In this document: positions 8,879 through 18,598 of the stretch, piece by piece
How positions within the stretch are numbered: the stretch's first letter is position 1
Layout: every line of letters starts with the position of its first letter
Assembly (NCBI RefSeq): GCF_002979455.1
Contig: NZ_PCOU01000031.1
Coordinates: 1 to 63,933, forward strand
DNA from: Chryseobacterium sp. MYb7
GTDB lineage: Bacteria; Bacteroidota; Bacteroidia; Flavobacteriales; Weeksellaceae
Reading direction: 5' to 3'
DNA length: 63,933 bases
Position numbers and translations under genes: made by a program
Notes under the pieces: model-generated
Seen by the model: the letters and a program-made list of their open reading frames with translations, nothing else
The model's database searches: none
Told to the model about the DNA's origin: nothing

Positions 8879-9748
8879 TTAGTCTTTAAGAACTTTTTGA
8901 GAAACAGGCTGGTTGTTTACTGTACCTGTTACAATATAGTTTCCTTTTGCCAATTCAGCAACGCTTACAGTTCCATTTTGTTTTACAGATGTTTCTTTTA
9001 CAAGCTGTCCGAACATATTGAAAACTTTTACGTCTTTTACATCAGATCCGAAAACAATCTCGTTGTTTTTAACGAAAGAATTCTTTACTAAGTTTCCTGA
9101 TTTTGCGTTTTTAGTATCAATAACAGCTAGAGATGCAGTAGACGAAGTAATTACTAAAGAAACATCATCGATTCTCCAGTTAGCCGTACCAGCAGAAGGA
9201 GTACCTGTACCAGCACTATCACTACCATAGATTCTTAATGTAACTGGAGCTGATTCTGCACCTACTAGATTAGCACCTGCAAAAGTAATACTGCTCAATG
9301 CCCATGTACTGTTATTATTAACATTTGCAGTACCAATCGCAGTAGCATAATTATCAATGCTAGAATATACTGTGATCTTTCCTGGCCCAGTAGATGTTCC
9401 TCTAGAACCTAAACTTAAAGAATTCAAAGTTACTTTATTACCTGAAACAGGAGTAACAGTTACACTGAAATAAGTACTTGTAGCAGTAGAAAGAGCTTCT
9501 TTATAAGCAGCAGCACCAAAATTACTAGATCCACTAGCTCCTGTATAGCCGCTAGATGCGGAAGAAGTAGCAATTAGAGCTGTAGTACCATTATTATTTC
9601 CCTGAGCTGTCGCGAATGCTACATTTGAAATATTAGCATTTGTACCAGAAATAGGATTTACAGAAGTACAATCCCAAACATAAGTTGTCTGTGCAAAAGC
9701 AACTGCACTCATCACTACTGTCGCGAAAAGAGAATAAAGTTTTTTCAT
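8879..9748 (-). CDS. Secreted T9SS cargo protein, Ser/Thr/Gly-rich
   Basis: A 289-residue protein with a Sec signal (MKKLYSLFATVVMSAVAFAQ). A low-complexity body rich in Ser, Thr, Gly and Asn follows, of the kind found in beta-sandwich surface proteins (residues about 95-205, with NWRIDDVSLVI near the end of that domain). The C-terminal sorting-type tail runs DVKVFNMFGQLVKE ... LAKGNYIVTGTV ... SQKVLKD. It shares the tail pattern with the neighbouring LTD protein, suggesting a recent shared origin of the tail. No catalytic motif is visible. I infer surface or extracellular placement. Confidence 0.7.
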   Translation of the reverse strand: MKKLYSLFATVVMSAVAFAQTTYVWDCTSVNPISGTNANISNVAFATAQGNNNGTTALIATSSASSGYTGASGSSNFGAAAYKEALSTATSTYFSVTVTPVSGNKVTLNSLSLGSRGTSTGPGKITVYSSIDNYATAIGTANVNNNSTWALSSITFAGANLVGAESAPVTLRIYGSDSAGTGTPSAGTANWRIDDVSLVITSSTASLAVIDTKNAKSGNLVKNSFVKNNEIVFGSDVKDVKVFNMFGQLVKETSVKQNGTVSVAELAKGNYIVTGTVNNQPVSQKVLKD

Positions 9749-9899
9749 GATTTAATTTTTCTTGTTAATAATTTTCTTACACCACAAAACTACATTTATT
9801 TTTTTAGCTGATACAATAAACAGGTTAAGTTTTTGTTAATTATAGTTAAACCCTTAATGTTAACATTTTTTAATTATTTTTACGAATTATTTTTAAAAG

Positions 9900-12800
9900 T
9901 TGCGGAATTTTACTCTTGTATTCATTTTTTTCTTCTTAGGCATATTTTCAGGAAATGCTCAGGTATTCTCGTGGAAAAATCCCAACATTCCTGAAGACAG
10001 CATAAAAAGAGACAGTATCCTAGCCGCAAGACTTGAACAGGATATCTTTGCAAAAGATACCCTTGACTTCATAAGAACACACAATAAAATCGTTATTGAT
10101 GAAGCTGTACTGGCAAAAAATGATAAAAAAAGATTTTTAGGCGAGCTTAATTCGAAAGGTTCCATTATCCGTGGAATTACTTTTGGAAATAATCAGGGAC
10201 AATCCGTACAAAGTTCTATGGATCTCCAGATCTCAGGGAGATTATCCAAAGATGTCACCATTTTAGCCAGTATTTCAGACCACAATCTCCCTATTCAGGC
10301 GGATGGTTATACCCAGACTTTGGAGGAGTTTGATAAAATCTATATGCAGCTTAACATCAAGGAAAAGTCTATCCTCAGAGCCGGGCATCTTGATCTTGTA
10401 GAAGCTAAAAATTATTTTGCGAAATACCAGAGAAGGAGTATGGGACTTCAGTTCCAGACAGAATTCGGGAAAGAAAATAAGACTTTTGTAGATATTTCTG
10501 CCGGTGTTGCACGAAGTGAATTCCACAGAATCCGTTTTCAGGGGATTGAAGGTAACCAGGGACCTTATCGTCTGACAGGTAAGAATGGTGAACAATTTAT
10601 CACGTTGATCTCCGGTTCCGAGCAGGTTTTCATTGATGGTATTTTGATGAAACGAGGAGAAAATCAGGATTATATCATTAATTATAATACGGGTGAAGTT
10701 ACCTTTACCAGTTTCCGTCCTATTTTCCAACAGAATTTCATTACGATTTCTTATAACTACGCCAACAGAAATTATTCAAGATATTTATTTACCGGAAAAG
10801 TTGAACATCAGAGAGAAAAATTCAAAGTAGGGCTTAACTGGTTCATGGAAAATGACAATAAGAATGCCCCTCTTTCTCTAAGTCTTTCTAAGGAGGATGA
10901 ACAAATTCTTGCAGAAGCCGGAAATGATCCTAATCTAATGTATGCACCATCAGGAGTAGTAACACAGTATGATGTCAATAAAATTTTATACAAATTAAAT
11001 ACTGCCGGAAACTTCTATGAATTTTCTACAGATTCCAGCTTAACGTTATATCAGGTTTCTTTTACTTATTTCGGAGCCAATCTGGGAGATTATAAAATAG
11101 CTCAAACTACAAACAACGGACGTGTTTTCCAATATGTAGGACCAAATGCCGGAGATTACAGAGCGGTAAGAAAACTTCCTTCCCCACAAAAATCTCAGGT
11201 ATACTCTCTAAACTCAGAATATCTATTGAATGAGGGAAAAATAGGAGCAGATATTTCCCTGAGTAATTATGATGTCAATTTATTTTCATCCAAAGATTCT
11301 AATCAGAATATGGGATATGCATGGCGTATTTTTGGAAATAAAAGTTTCACAAAGAGCACATGGAAAGGAACACCTAGTTTCGAATATCAATATATAGACA
11401 GACAGTTTCATATCCTTGACCGTATCAATGATGTGGAATTCTCCAGAGATTTCAACCTTGCGCAGGAATTTAATAAGAAGACTCAAAACAGATTTATTTT
11501 CAGCTTCCTGAATAAATGGAACAACAAATCTACTTTGAATTACCGTGTCAATTATCTGAATGAACAAAATTCTTACAAAGGACTCAAAAACGATCTGGAT
11601 TTTGGCTGGATCACTGGAAAATTCTTTACGAAAGGGAATTTATCTTTCCTGAATACCAATGCTACTCTTCAGGATACCAAATTCATCCGTGGAGGAGTTT
11701 CAACTGAATTTACCGGTAAAAAAGGAAGCTGGGCAATTGGTGGAAGCATGGAGCACAATGAGAAAAAGTACAATGATACTCAGCTTATGGATGTCACAAG
11801 TTTCAGCTGGAAAGAAATCTTTTTACAAAAGAAAATAGGTGACAGTACAAGGACAAAGTTATTGGCCAAGGTATACATGAGGGATAATGACTCTGTGCGT
11901 GATAACAGGCTTCAGAATATGAATAATATTTTGGGATTCATGGCAGAAAGTCAGATCATCAAAACGGAAAGAACCACTTTAAATGCTTTAATTCATTATA
12001 GAAAGTTTTTCTACTCCGGAGCAGAAGGTGATGTAACCCGAAATAATGACTTTGTAGTTGGAAATATTTTATACAATCAGCAGCTTTTCAGAAACGGTAT
12101 GCGTCTTCAGGCTTTCTATGAACTTGGAAACGGACAGGAAGCACAGAGAGAGTTCCAATACATTAAAGTAACGGATGGCCAAGGTGTTTACAAATGGACG
12201 GATTATAACGGAGACGGAATCCAGCAGCTGGACGAATTTGAAATTGCTGAATATTCCGATCTTGCACAATATATTCGTGTGTATACAAATTCTGTAAGAT
12301 ACATCCCTTCCAACAAAAATAAATTACAGTTGGCTTTATTTGTCAATCCGGCTATTGTTTTCAACTCGGAGAACGGATTTTTAAAACGTTGGAATTTCAA
12401 TATTTCATTGAATTCTCAAAACTCATTCTATAAAAAAGATAAAGTACTTGTTTTAAATCCTTTTGAAAAGAACAGCGATCAGATCCTTAAAAATCAAAAT
12501 ATCCTTGCTTCTGTACAGTTCAATCCTACTGACAAATCAGGCTGGAACGGAAACTACAGATTTATCACCAACGATAACCTTATCAATGCCAATTTCAGTA
12601 ATGAAGAACGTGAGCAGACCTCTCATTTCCTGAATGTAGGATATTGGTTCAATAAGGAGTTCAGGGTTGACTGGGAAAATTCTGTTCATGATATTAAAAA
12701 CTCTTCACAATTGTTTGGAACAAGAGATTACCGTCTTAATAACTTTGAAACAAAACCTAAAGCCACTTATAAGTTTACAGATGCTATCCAGGCTGAACTG

Positions 12801-13127
12801 TCTTCGGCTTTCCGTCAGAAACAAAGACTGGACGGTGAGGAGCTTCTTAAAGCATTTGATGTTACGGGAACCATTCAGTGGGAGCGTAGAAAAACGTCTA
12901 TCCGTGGAAATTTCTCATTCATCAGCAACAATTTCACAGGAAACAATTTCAGTATTGTAGGAAACCAGATGCTGGATGGTCTGAAGCCAGGAAAAAACCA
13001 GGTATGGAGCGTATTCATCCAACAGGCGATCAACTCATTTATTCAGCTGAATCTTAATTACGAAGGAAGAAATTCGGGTGACCGAACCATTCATATCGGA
13101 AGTATGCAGGTGAAAGCAAGCTTCTAA
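9900..13127 (+). CDS. Large outer-membrane beta-barrel protein of unknown function
   Basis: A 1075-residue exported protein. The TTG start at 9900 is chosen because it begins a good Sec signal (MRNFTLVFIFFFLGIFSGNAQ); no ATG fits. After a charged N-terminal linker, the region from about 85 on is a long run of amphipathic beta strands with aromatic girdle residues, ending MQVKASF, typical of a barrel C-terminus. A segment with GNNQGQSVQSSMDLQISG near 97 and DYNGDGIQQLDEFE near 765 (an Asp-rich, Ca-binding-like loop) stand out. No plug domain or TonB box was recognised. It might belong to the broad family of Bacteroidota giant barrels, but I cannot assign it. Confidence 0.65.
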   Translation: MRNFTLVFIFFFLGIFSGNAQVFSWKNPNIPEDSIKRDSILAARLEQDIFAKDTLDFIRTHNKIVIDEAVLAKNDKKRFLGELNSKGSIIRGITFGNNQGQSVQSSMDLQISGRLSKDVTILASISDHNLPIQADGYTQTLEEFDKIYMQLNIKEKSILRAGHLDLVEAKNYFAKYQRRSMGLQFQTEFGKENKTFVDISAGVARSEFHRIRFQGIEGNQGPYRLTGKNGEQFITLISGSEQVFIDGILMKRGENQDYIINYNTGEVTFTSFRPIFQQNFITISYNYANRNYSRYLFTGKVEHQREKFKVGLNWFMENDNKNAPLSLSLSKEDEQILAEAGNDPNLMYAPSGVVTQYDVNKILYKLNTAGNFYEFSTDSSLTLYQVSFTYFGANLGDYKIAQTTNNGRVFQYVGPNAGDYRAVRKLPSPQKSQVYSLNSEYLLNEGKIGADISLSNYDVNLFSSKDSNQNMGYAWRIFGNKSFTKSTWKGTPSFEYQYIDRQFHILDRINDVEFSRDFNLAQEFNKKTQNRFIFSFLNKWNNKSTLNYRVNYLNEQNSYKGLKNDLDFGWITGKFFTKGNLSFLNTNATLQDTKFIRGGVSTEFTGKKGSWAIGGSMEHNEKKYNDTQLMDVTSFSWKEIFLQKKIGDSTRTKLLAKVYMRDNDSVRDNRLQNMNNILGFMAESQIIKTERTTLNALIHYRKFFYSGAEGDVTRNNDFVVGNILYNQQLFRNGMRLQAFYELGNGQEAQREFQYIKVTDGQGVYKWTDYNGDGIQQLDEFEIAEYSDLAQYIRVYTNSVRYIPSNKNKLQLALFVNPAIVFNSENGFLKRWNFNISLNSQNSFYKKDKVLVLNPFEKNSDQILKNQNILASVQFNPTDKSGWNGNYRFITNDNLINANFSNEEREQTSHFLNVGYWFNKEFRVDWENSVHDIKNSSQLFGTRDYRLNNFETKPKATYKFTDAIQAELSSAFRQKQRLDGEELLKAFDVTGTIQWERRKTSIRGNFSFISNNFTGNNFSIVGNQMLDGLKPGKNQVWSVFIQQAINSFIQLNLNYEGRNSGDRTIHIGSMQVKASF

Positions 13128-13154
13128 GAACAACAGTTATTATTTAAATAAAAA

Positions 13155-13180
13155 AATCCCCAATATCGCTATTGGGGATT
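13155..13180. terminator. Bidirectional terminator
   Basis: A perfect 11-bp stem (AATCCCCAATA / TATTGGGGATT) with a TCGC loop sits between convergent genes ending at 13127 and 13203. Confidence 0.8.
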
Positions 13181-13202
13181 CTTATTGATTATCAGTTGAA
13201 TT

Positions 13203-15170
13203 TTATTTTTTAATAATTTTCAGTGATTGTGATCCTTTTTCACTATTCACTTTTAAGATATAAACTCCTGCAGGAGCACGTCTCATATCTACATAACCTT
13301 TTTCAGCATTGATTGTCTCGTTAAGAATTCTCTGTCCTGAAACATTGTATACTTCTACATCTTTGATTCTACTGTCATTATTGATATAAACATAGTCTAC
13401 AACCGGGTTCGGATAAACATTTATTGTATTCTTTTTCGCAGATTCATTAACAGCCAGTATAGAAGCTGTAAACTCAAAGCTTCCAAGATCCGGTGTTAAA
13501 ACATTTCTGATATTTCCAGCAGCGTCCAATATCACTTCAGCCACCGGAGTTCCTTTATTATCAAGCGCTGCATTTCCCGTCGCAGACAAATGGAAATCAG
13601 TAGCTGAAACAAATACCGGCAGAATATTCAGTGAGTTTACATTCCCTCCAAATCCAGCCTGAATATCTGCAAGCGTAGCTTTTGCCAGTCCTCCGATATA
13701 TCCCAGATTCGTCCCTGAAGAATAAAAATTGTTAAAATTTATAGTTGAAAAAACCGTACTGGCTGCTCCGGCATAAATAGCATATCTATCCCCTGCCTGT
13801 GTCTGTGTATTGACAAAAAGATTATTTCTTACATCAATACCTCCCAAACCGGTTACTCCATTGGTGATATTTAAAGCAGCAGGTCTTCCTGCAATAGTTT
13901 GGCTTACGTCCATCACCACGGTATTATAATATATTTTATATCCTCCTCCGGCAACAATGACAAGACCATTTCCGTTGTCATTCACTCCTCCGGTTGTAGC
14001 ATATCCATAACCCGCTACACCACTCACGATATTATTAGCAACTAGTGTATTGGAGGTAAGGCTCGTTGATGCCAAATGAATCCCCTGTGCTCCATATCCG
14101 AGTGTGTTGGTATTTTTTATACCATTAATTTTATTATTATCTATAATTAATCCAGAGGTTGCTGCGCCTGCGTAAATCCCTGCAAAAATACCTCCTGTAC
14201 CACTGGAAGTAAAATTGGAAATTGTATTCGCTCTTACAATAATATTGGCTGTAGGTGATGCTCCTGTATTTCCTGAGGTAACAGTTATTCCTGATGCTCC
14301 TCCTGAAGAAGTACCTGTATATCCGAGATTAGTAATAGTATTGGAAACAACAGAGCAGTTAATCGTTGAAGTTGCCAGCCAGATTCCTCTTTTGATCTCA
14401 GCATTGGCTGTTTCAAAGTTTCCAATTGTATTATTGCTTACTGTTACTCCATCAGCACCTTGTACATAGATCCCACCAAGGCGTATAGCATCTGCACCAG
14501 AAGCTGATAAATCATTTCCGGTCACCAATGTATTCGCTCCATTACCCGCACCAGTGGCAGCAAATAAATACATTCCCATATAAGCTTTCTTCACAGAATT
14601 ATTCTGAATAGTAACATTATTAAAGAAACCACCTGTAGGAGTGGTATTTCCATCATACATTACAAATGCTGAAGAAGTATTGATACCATTTACAATATTC
14701 AGATTTTTAACCATAATATTCGTGTTTGCAGCAGCTGCAGAAGTCGCAATAAATGTAAGTACCTGCGGTGCTGTAACAGAAATATTGGTAAGGGTAAGGT
14801 CTTTTGTTGTTCCTGAAGCAGCATTGCTTCCATCCAGGGTAATGTTACTTCCTAGTATTCTCACCAAAGGTGCACTGGCAATATCACCTGAAATAGCAGC
14901 CGTAACTCCTACTGCCGGCTTAATCACAACAGAAGTATAACTTGTTGCTCCGCCGCTTGCATTAAGGCTAGCCGTTGCTGTTTCTGTAGTATTAGCTGTG
15001 ATACTGATTGAAATTGCTCCCTGATGCGTTCCTGCATTAATAGCGTCGAATGCCCCTTTTAATGTAGTATAAGTTCCTGTAGCTGTTCCTGCCGTAGCAG
15101 AGATATTTACTTGTGAATAAAAATTTGATGAAACCAAAATTACCATCAAACAAAATAGAATTTTTCTCAT
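13203..15170 (-). CDS. Secreted right-handed beta-helix protein with T9SS type A sorting domain
   Basis: A 655-residue protein. A Sec signal (MRKILFCLMVILVSSNFYSQ) is followed by a long parallel beta-helix region: repeated ~22-residue turns with N-x-I/V patterns such as NNTIGNF, VVSNTITNLGY and VRANTISNF between about 80 and 480. Such folds are common in polysaccharide lyases and adhesins, but no lyase catalytic motif could be identified. The C-terminus is a classic type A domain: NVYPNPVVDYVYI near 578, then VEVYNVSGQRIL, then AGVYILKV and a basic end. I infer cell-surface attachment or release by the type IX system, which is not encoded in this window. Confidence 0.8.
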   Translation of the reverse strand: MRKILFCLMVILVSSNFYSQVNISATAGTATGTYTTLKGAFDAINAGTHQGAISISITANTTETATASLNASGGATSYTSVVIKPAVGVTAAISGDIASAPLVRILGSNITLDGSNAASGTTKDLTLTNISVTAPQVLTFIATSAAAANTNIMVKNLNIVNGINTSSAFVMYDGNTTPTGGFFNNVTIQNNSVKKAYMGMYLFAATGAGNGANTLVTGNDLSASGADAIRLGGIYVQGADGVTVSNNTIGNFETANAEIKRGIWLATSTINCSVVSNTITNLGYTGTSSGGASGITVTSGNTGASPTANIIVRANTISNFTSSGTGGIFAGIYAGAATSGLIIDNNKINGIKNTNTLGYGAQGIHLASTSLTSNTLVANNIVSGVAGYGYATTGGVNDNGNGLVIVAGGGYKIYYNTVVMDVSQTIAGRPAALNITNGVTGLGGIDVRNNLFVNTQTQAGDRYAIYAGAASTVFSTINFNNFYSSGTNLGYIGGLAKATLADIQAGFGGNVNSLNILPVFVSATDFHLSATGNAALDNKGTPVAEVILDAAGNIRNVLTPDLGSFEFTASILAVNESAKKNTINVYPNPVVDYVYINNDSRIKDVEVYNVSGQRILNETINAEKGYVDMRRAPAGVYILKVNSEKGSQSLKIIKK

Positions 15171-15337
15171 GACATTAATTTTTATTATACTAAATATAGA
15201 AAATAATTCTCAATAAAATTTAAAAAACATTGAAAACAAATCAATTATATTGAATAATAATTAAACAAAATATCATAAAATCCCTTAAACAAATCAACAC
15301 AAATAAAACACGATACCACATTTAAATTAAAAAAATA

Positions 15338-15364
15338 TTGTTTTTTCAGAATTTCGTAAATTTG
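15338..15364 (+). promoter_or_regulatory. dusB promoter with almost no leader
   Basis: TTG at 15338-15340 and TAAATTTG at 15357-15364 (spacer 16). The dusB ATG begins only five bases after the -7 element, so the mRNA may start at or next to the start codon. Confidence 0.55.
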
Positions 15365-15368
15365 CACC

Positions 15369-16364
15369 ATGATAAAAATAGGCAACATAGAACTGCCGGA
15401 ATTTCCACTTTTGTTGGCTCCGATGGAAGATGTAAGTGATCCTCCGTTCAGACGTTTGTGTAAAATGCATGGTGCAGATTTAATGTATTCGGAATTTATT
15501 TCTTCCGAAGGGTTGATTCGTGACGCTATCAAAAGCCGTAAAAAGCTTGATATTTTCGATTATGAAAGACCAGTTGGGATACAGATTTTCGGTGGAGACG
15601 AAGAAGCAATGGCTATGTCCGCAAGAATTGTTGAAACAGTAAATCCGGATCTCGTAGATATCAATTTTGGATGTCCTGTAAAAAAAGTTGTCTGCAAAGG
15701 AGCTGGAGCAGGTGTTTTGAAAGATATTGACCTCATGGTTCGTCTCACAAAAGCCGTTGTAAGCTCTACTCACCTGCCTGTAACTGTTAAAACCCGCTTA
15801 GGATGGGACAGCCATACCATCAATATTGATGAAGTAGCAGAACGCCTGCAGGAAACAGGAATCAAAGCGCTTACCATACATGCCAGAACCCGAGCTCAAA
15901 TGTACAAGGGTGAAGCAGACTGGGAACATATTTCCAGAATCAAACAAAATCCTAATATTGAGATTCCAATTTTCGGAAATGGCGATATAGATTCTGCCGA
16001 AAAGGCATTAGCATACAAACAAAAATATGCCTGCGACGGGATTATGATAGGACGTGCCGCTATTGGTTATCCATGGATATTTAATGAAATCAAGCATTTC
16101 TTTAAAACAGGAGAACATTTGCCTGAGCCTACCATATCAGACCGATTATTAGCTGTTCGCCAACATGCAGAATGGAGTGTAGAATGGAAGGGTGAAAGAT
16201 TAGGATTGGTAGAAATGAGACAGCATTACAGCAATTATTTCAGAGGAATCCCTCACTTCAAGGAGTTCAGAAAAAAATTCCTGGAAGTTTTCACACTGGA
16301 AGAAATGAACAGCTTAATCCAGGAAACTCAACAATTCTACGAAGAGTATCAGGCACAGATATAA
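15369..16364 (+). CDS. dusB: tRNA-dihydrouridine synthase DusB
   Basis: A flavoprotein of 331 residues that reduces specific uridines in the tRNA D-loop. It opens with the Dus motif PLLLAPMEDVSDPPFR, and carries DINFGCPVKKVVCKGAGAG near 97 with the catalytic Cys in the VCKG loop, the FMN/tRNA segment TVKTRLGW near 140, the HARTRAQMYKG segment near 173 and the phosphate-binding GNGDI and IGRAAIGYPW segments. Length and motif order match the DusB group. It is transcribed alone, with a terminator six bases after the stop. The ATG immediately follows the promoter; no alternative start exists. Confidence 0.93.
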   Translation: MIKIGNIELPEFPLLLAPMEDVSDPPFRRLCKMHGADLMYSEFISSEGLIRDAIKSRKKLDIFDYERPVGIQIFGGDEEAMAMSARIVETVNPDLVDINFGCPVKKVVCKGAGAGVLKDIDLMVRLTKAVVSSTHLPVTVKTRLGWDSHTINIDEVAERLQETGIKALTIHARTRAQMYKGEADWEHISRIKQNPNIEIPIFGNGDIDSAEKALAYKQKYACDGIMIGRAAIGYPWIFNEIKHFFKTGEHLPEPTISDRLLAVRQHAEWSVEWKGERLGLVEMRQHYSNYFRGIPHFKEFRKKFLEVFTLEEMNSLIQETQQFYEEYQAQI

Positions 16365-16370
16365 AAACAA

Positions 16371-16398
16371 AAACCATCAGTTTTTCTGATGGTTTTTT
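16371..16398. terminator. Bidirectional terminator between dusB and deoC
   Basis: AAACCATCAG / CTGATGGTTT form a perfect 10-bp stem with a five-T loop and a trailing T-run. The genes on either side converge. Confidence 0.85.
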
Positions 16399-16415
16399 AT
16401 TATTTAAAATTTTGA

Positions 16416-17159
16416 TTAATATCCTTCGGATGAAGATTTGTTTTCAATCAGAGCTAATGCTGAAGAGGTTCCGATTCTCTTTACTCCCATGCTGATCATT
16501 TTCTCAGCATCTTCAGGAGTCTTTACACCACCTGCTGCTTTTACAGGAAGCTTCCCTGCGTTATTGAGCATGATGGTAATCCCTTCAAAGGTTGCCCCGT
16601 TAGGCTTTCCATCAGTAGTTTCGTAAAACCCTGTTGAAGATTTAACAAAAATTTTCGAGAGGTCATTTTCGGAGAAATTCTCTTCTGCCCAGGTAGAAAT
16701 ATTTTTAGTAAGATCCGCAATTTGTTCATTTGTCAAAGCAGCAATTTCAATAATCCATTTTGCTACTTTGTGATGTTCAAGAGATAATCTCGTACATTTT
16801 ACAAACTCTTCTTTTACCAATGCTATATTTCCTTGTAAATAAGCGGTATAATTAATAACAAAATCCAACTCATCTGCACCGTCTTCTATTGCTTTTGATG
16901 CTTCTGCAAGCTTCTCTTCAATAGAATAAGTACCTTCATGAAAGCCTATTACAGTTCCTACTGCAACATTTGAATTTTTCTCCTGAATATATTTCTTGAC
17001 CTCAGATACATAATCGGGACGAATCATCACTGCAAAAATACCTTTATCTATTGCCTCCTGCGCTAGTTCTTTATCTTTTTGAAGTGTTTCTTCGTGGGAA
17101 ATACCTGATTGTTCTGGTGTCTTCAGGTAGGTTGAATCCAAATATTGGGCTATGTTCAT
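16416..17159 (-). CDS. deoC: Deoxyribose-phosphate aldolase
   Basis: Splits 2-deoxyribose-5-phosphate into glyceraldehyde-3-phosphate and acetaldehyde, a step in deoxynucleoside catabolism. The 247-residue length fits the family. The two key lysines are present: the Schiff-base Lys in VKSSTGF (Lys173) and the assisting Lys in KAAGGV (Lys207). An Asp in DELDFVINY matches the conserved active-site region. It is the last gene of a probable three-gene unit, starting 4 bp after the Lrp-type regulator and before a strong terminator. The regulator upstream may control it, but this is inferred from position. Confidence 0.92.
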   Translation of the reverse strand: MNIAQYLDSTYLKTPEQSGISHEETLQKDKELAQEAIDKGIFAVMIRPDYVSEVKKYIQEKNSNVAVGTVIGFHEGTYSIEEKLAEASKAIEDGADELDFVINYTAYLQGNIALVKEEFVKCTRLSLEHHKVAKWIIEIAALTNEQIADLTKNISTWAEENFSENDLSKIFVKSSTGFYETTDGKPNGATFEGITIMLNNAGKLPVKAAGGVKTPEDAEKMISMGVKRIGTSSALALIENKSSSEGY

Positions 17160-17163
17160 ATCG

Positions 17164-17634
17164 TTATACTTTCAATTGTCTGTAAATACCTTGTTCCAAA
17201 GATATAAAAGTTTCTGTTCTTGTTACTCCTTTCAGCTTCTGAAGCTTATTCAGAATCTGCATTAAATGATCATTATCTTTACAAAGAACTTTCAGGAATA
17301 TCGTATAATTTCCTGTAGTATAGTGGGCTTCCACTACTTCGTTAATATCATGTAAAGATTTTACTACTTCTGGATAATGGCTTGGCTGATCCAGAAATAC
17401 ACCGATGTAGGAAATCACCTTATATCCAATTTTTTTAGGATTAAGAAATGATATTGAATTTTCAATAACTCCTGCATGTTCGAGTTTTTTGATTCTTTGA
17501 TGCACTGCAGTGGTAGAAATACCAACATTTTTGGAAATGTGGGCTAAAGAAGTTTTAGCATTATCCATCAACATGTAGATGATTTCTTTGTCAATAGAAT
17601 CTAAATGGTAGCTTGTGTTGCTCGAATTTTTCAT
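17164..17634 (-). CDS. Lrp/AsnC-family transcriptional regulator
   Basis: A 156-residue DNA-binding protein. Residues about 10-70 form the Lrp/AsnC winged helix-turn-helix (LDSIDKEIIYMLMDNAKTS, then ISTTAVHQRIKKLEHAGVI). Residues about 75-150 form the RAM effector-binding domain, with the GNYTIFLKVLCKD strand and a late LKGVTRTETFISL segment. Proteins of this family usually sense amino acids or other small molecules as dimers and octamers. It lies 4 bp upstream of deoC and 28 bp downstream of the EEP nuclease gene on the same strand, so the three are probably co-transcribed. The ligand is unknown. Confidence 0.88.
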   Translation of the reverse strand: MKNSSNTSYHLDSIDKEIIYMLMDNAKTSLAHISKNVGISTTAVHQRIKKLEHAGVIENSISFLNPKKIGYKVISYIGVFLDQPSHYPEVVKSLHDINEVVEAHYTTGNYTIFLKVLCKDNDHLMQILNKLQKLKGVTRTETFISLEQGIYRQLKV

Positions 17635-17662
17635 TTTCTACTTTTTTTATTATTTATGTTTT

Positions 17663-18598
17663 TTACTGTAAATTTTTAAATTTTACAAAAACCGGAAAGT
17701 GATCACTATATCCTCCTAAATACCGGGTACCAGCATATGTTCGGAAAGGTCTTCCTTCAAAATTTCTGGTTCTGCTGCGGATTTTTTCAGAATTAAATAC
17801 ATGCGCATCCTGAAAAGCCAGCGTCTTATTATCAAGCAAAGATCTTGACATAATGATCTGATCATACAACAATCCAGATTTATAATGAAAAGTAGAATAA
17901 TTTCTTGTAGAAAACAATTTCTGAAAAGGGTTCATTAAAACCTTCTCATGATCATTGTCATAGAGAATCTGTACTAAATTTTCATCATCCGGGTTTTCGT
18001 TAAAATCACCACACAATATGACATGCTCTTTATCAGCATTTACAATTTTCATAATCCGTTCCCGGACTTCATTCAATATAAAGGTTCTCTTAGGTTTATT
18101 AATATCTTTTTCTCGCTTAGAGGGAAGATGGGCGATAAAGACATTAATAATTTCCCCTTTATATTTTATTTTTGAAAAAAGTACGTCTCTTGTTGTGTCG
18201 TAATTTCCTTTGTTTTTATTTTCTATTTCAAAAAAGAAAGTAATGGTTTCAGAATCTATTATCTCTACTTTATTTTTATCATATAACATTGCTACATCCA
18301 CTTTTCTTTCGTCCATAGAATTGTAATGTACAATTCCATACTGCGAATTAAAGGGCTCCATCTCCACGAGATCTTCCAAAACTTTCCTTCCGGAAACTTC
18401 AGACAATCCAATGATAAATGGCAATACACCATTATCTTCTTTCATCAACTGAAATACGTGTGAGATTTTAAAAAGCTTGTTTTTATATCTCTTTTCATCC
18501 CAATTCCTCAATCCTGACCGGGTAGGATCTAATTTGTGGACAGGTTTCGGATCGGGTAAAAATAAATTTTCAACATTATAAAAAGAGAACAGTTCCAT
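17663..18598 (-). CDS. Endonuclease/exonuclease/phosphatase (EEP) family protein
   Basis: A 311-residue metal-dependent phosphoesterase. The EEP motifs appear in order: FYNVENLF at the N-terminus (metal/Asn motif), GLSEVSG near 64 (catalytic Glu), FIAHLPSKR near 154, LCGDFNENPDD near 196 (DxN motif) and a C-terminal SDHFPV (Asp-His). No signal peptide or membrane segment is visible, so it is probably cytoplasmic. Members cut DNA, RNA or phospholipid headgroups, and sequence alone does not give the substrate. It heads the operon with an Lrp-type regulator and deoC. The ATG used gives the complete first motif. Confidence 0.82.
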   Translation of the reverse strand: MELFSFYNVENLFLPDPKPVHKLDPTRSGLRNWDEKRYKNKLFKISHVFQLMKEDNGVLPFIIGLSEVSGRKVLEDLVEMEPFNSQYGIVHYNSMDERKVDVAMLYDKNKVEIIDSETITFFFEIENKNKGNYDTTRDVLFSKIKYKGEIINVFIAHLPSKREKDINKPKRTFILNEVRERIMKIVNADKEHVILCGDFNENPDDENLVQILYDNDHEKVLMNPFQKLFSTRNYSTFHYKSGLLYDQIIMSRSLLDNKTLAFQDAHVFNSEKIRSRTRNFEGRPFRTYAGTRYLGGYSDHFPVFVKFKNLQ

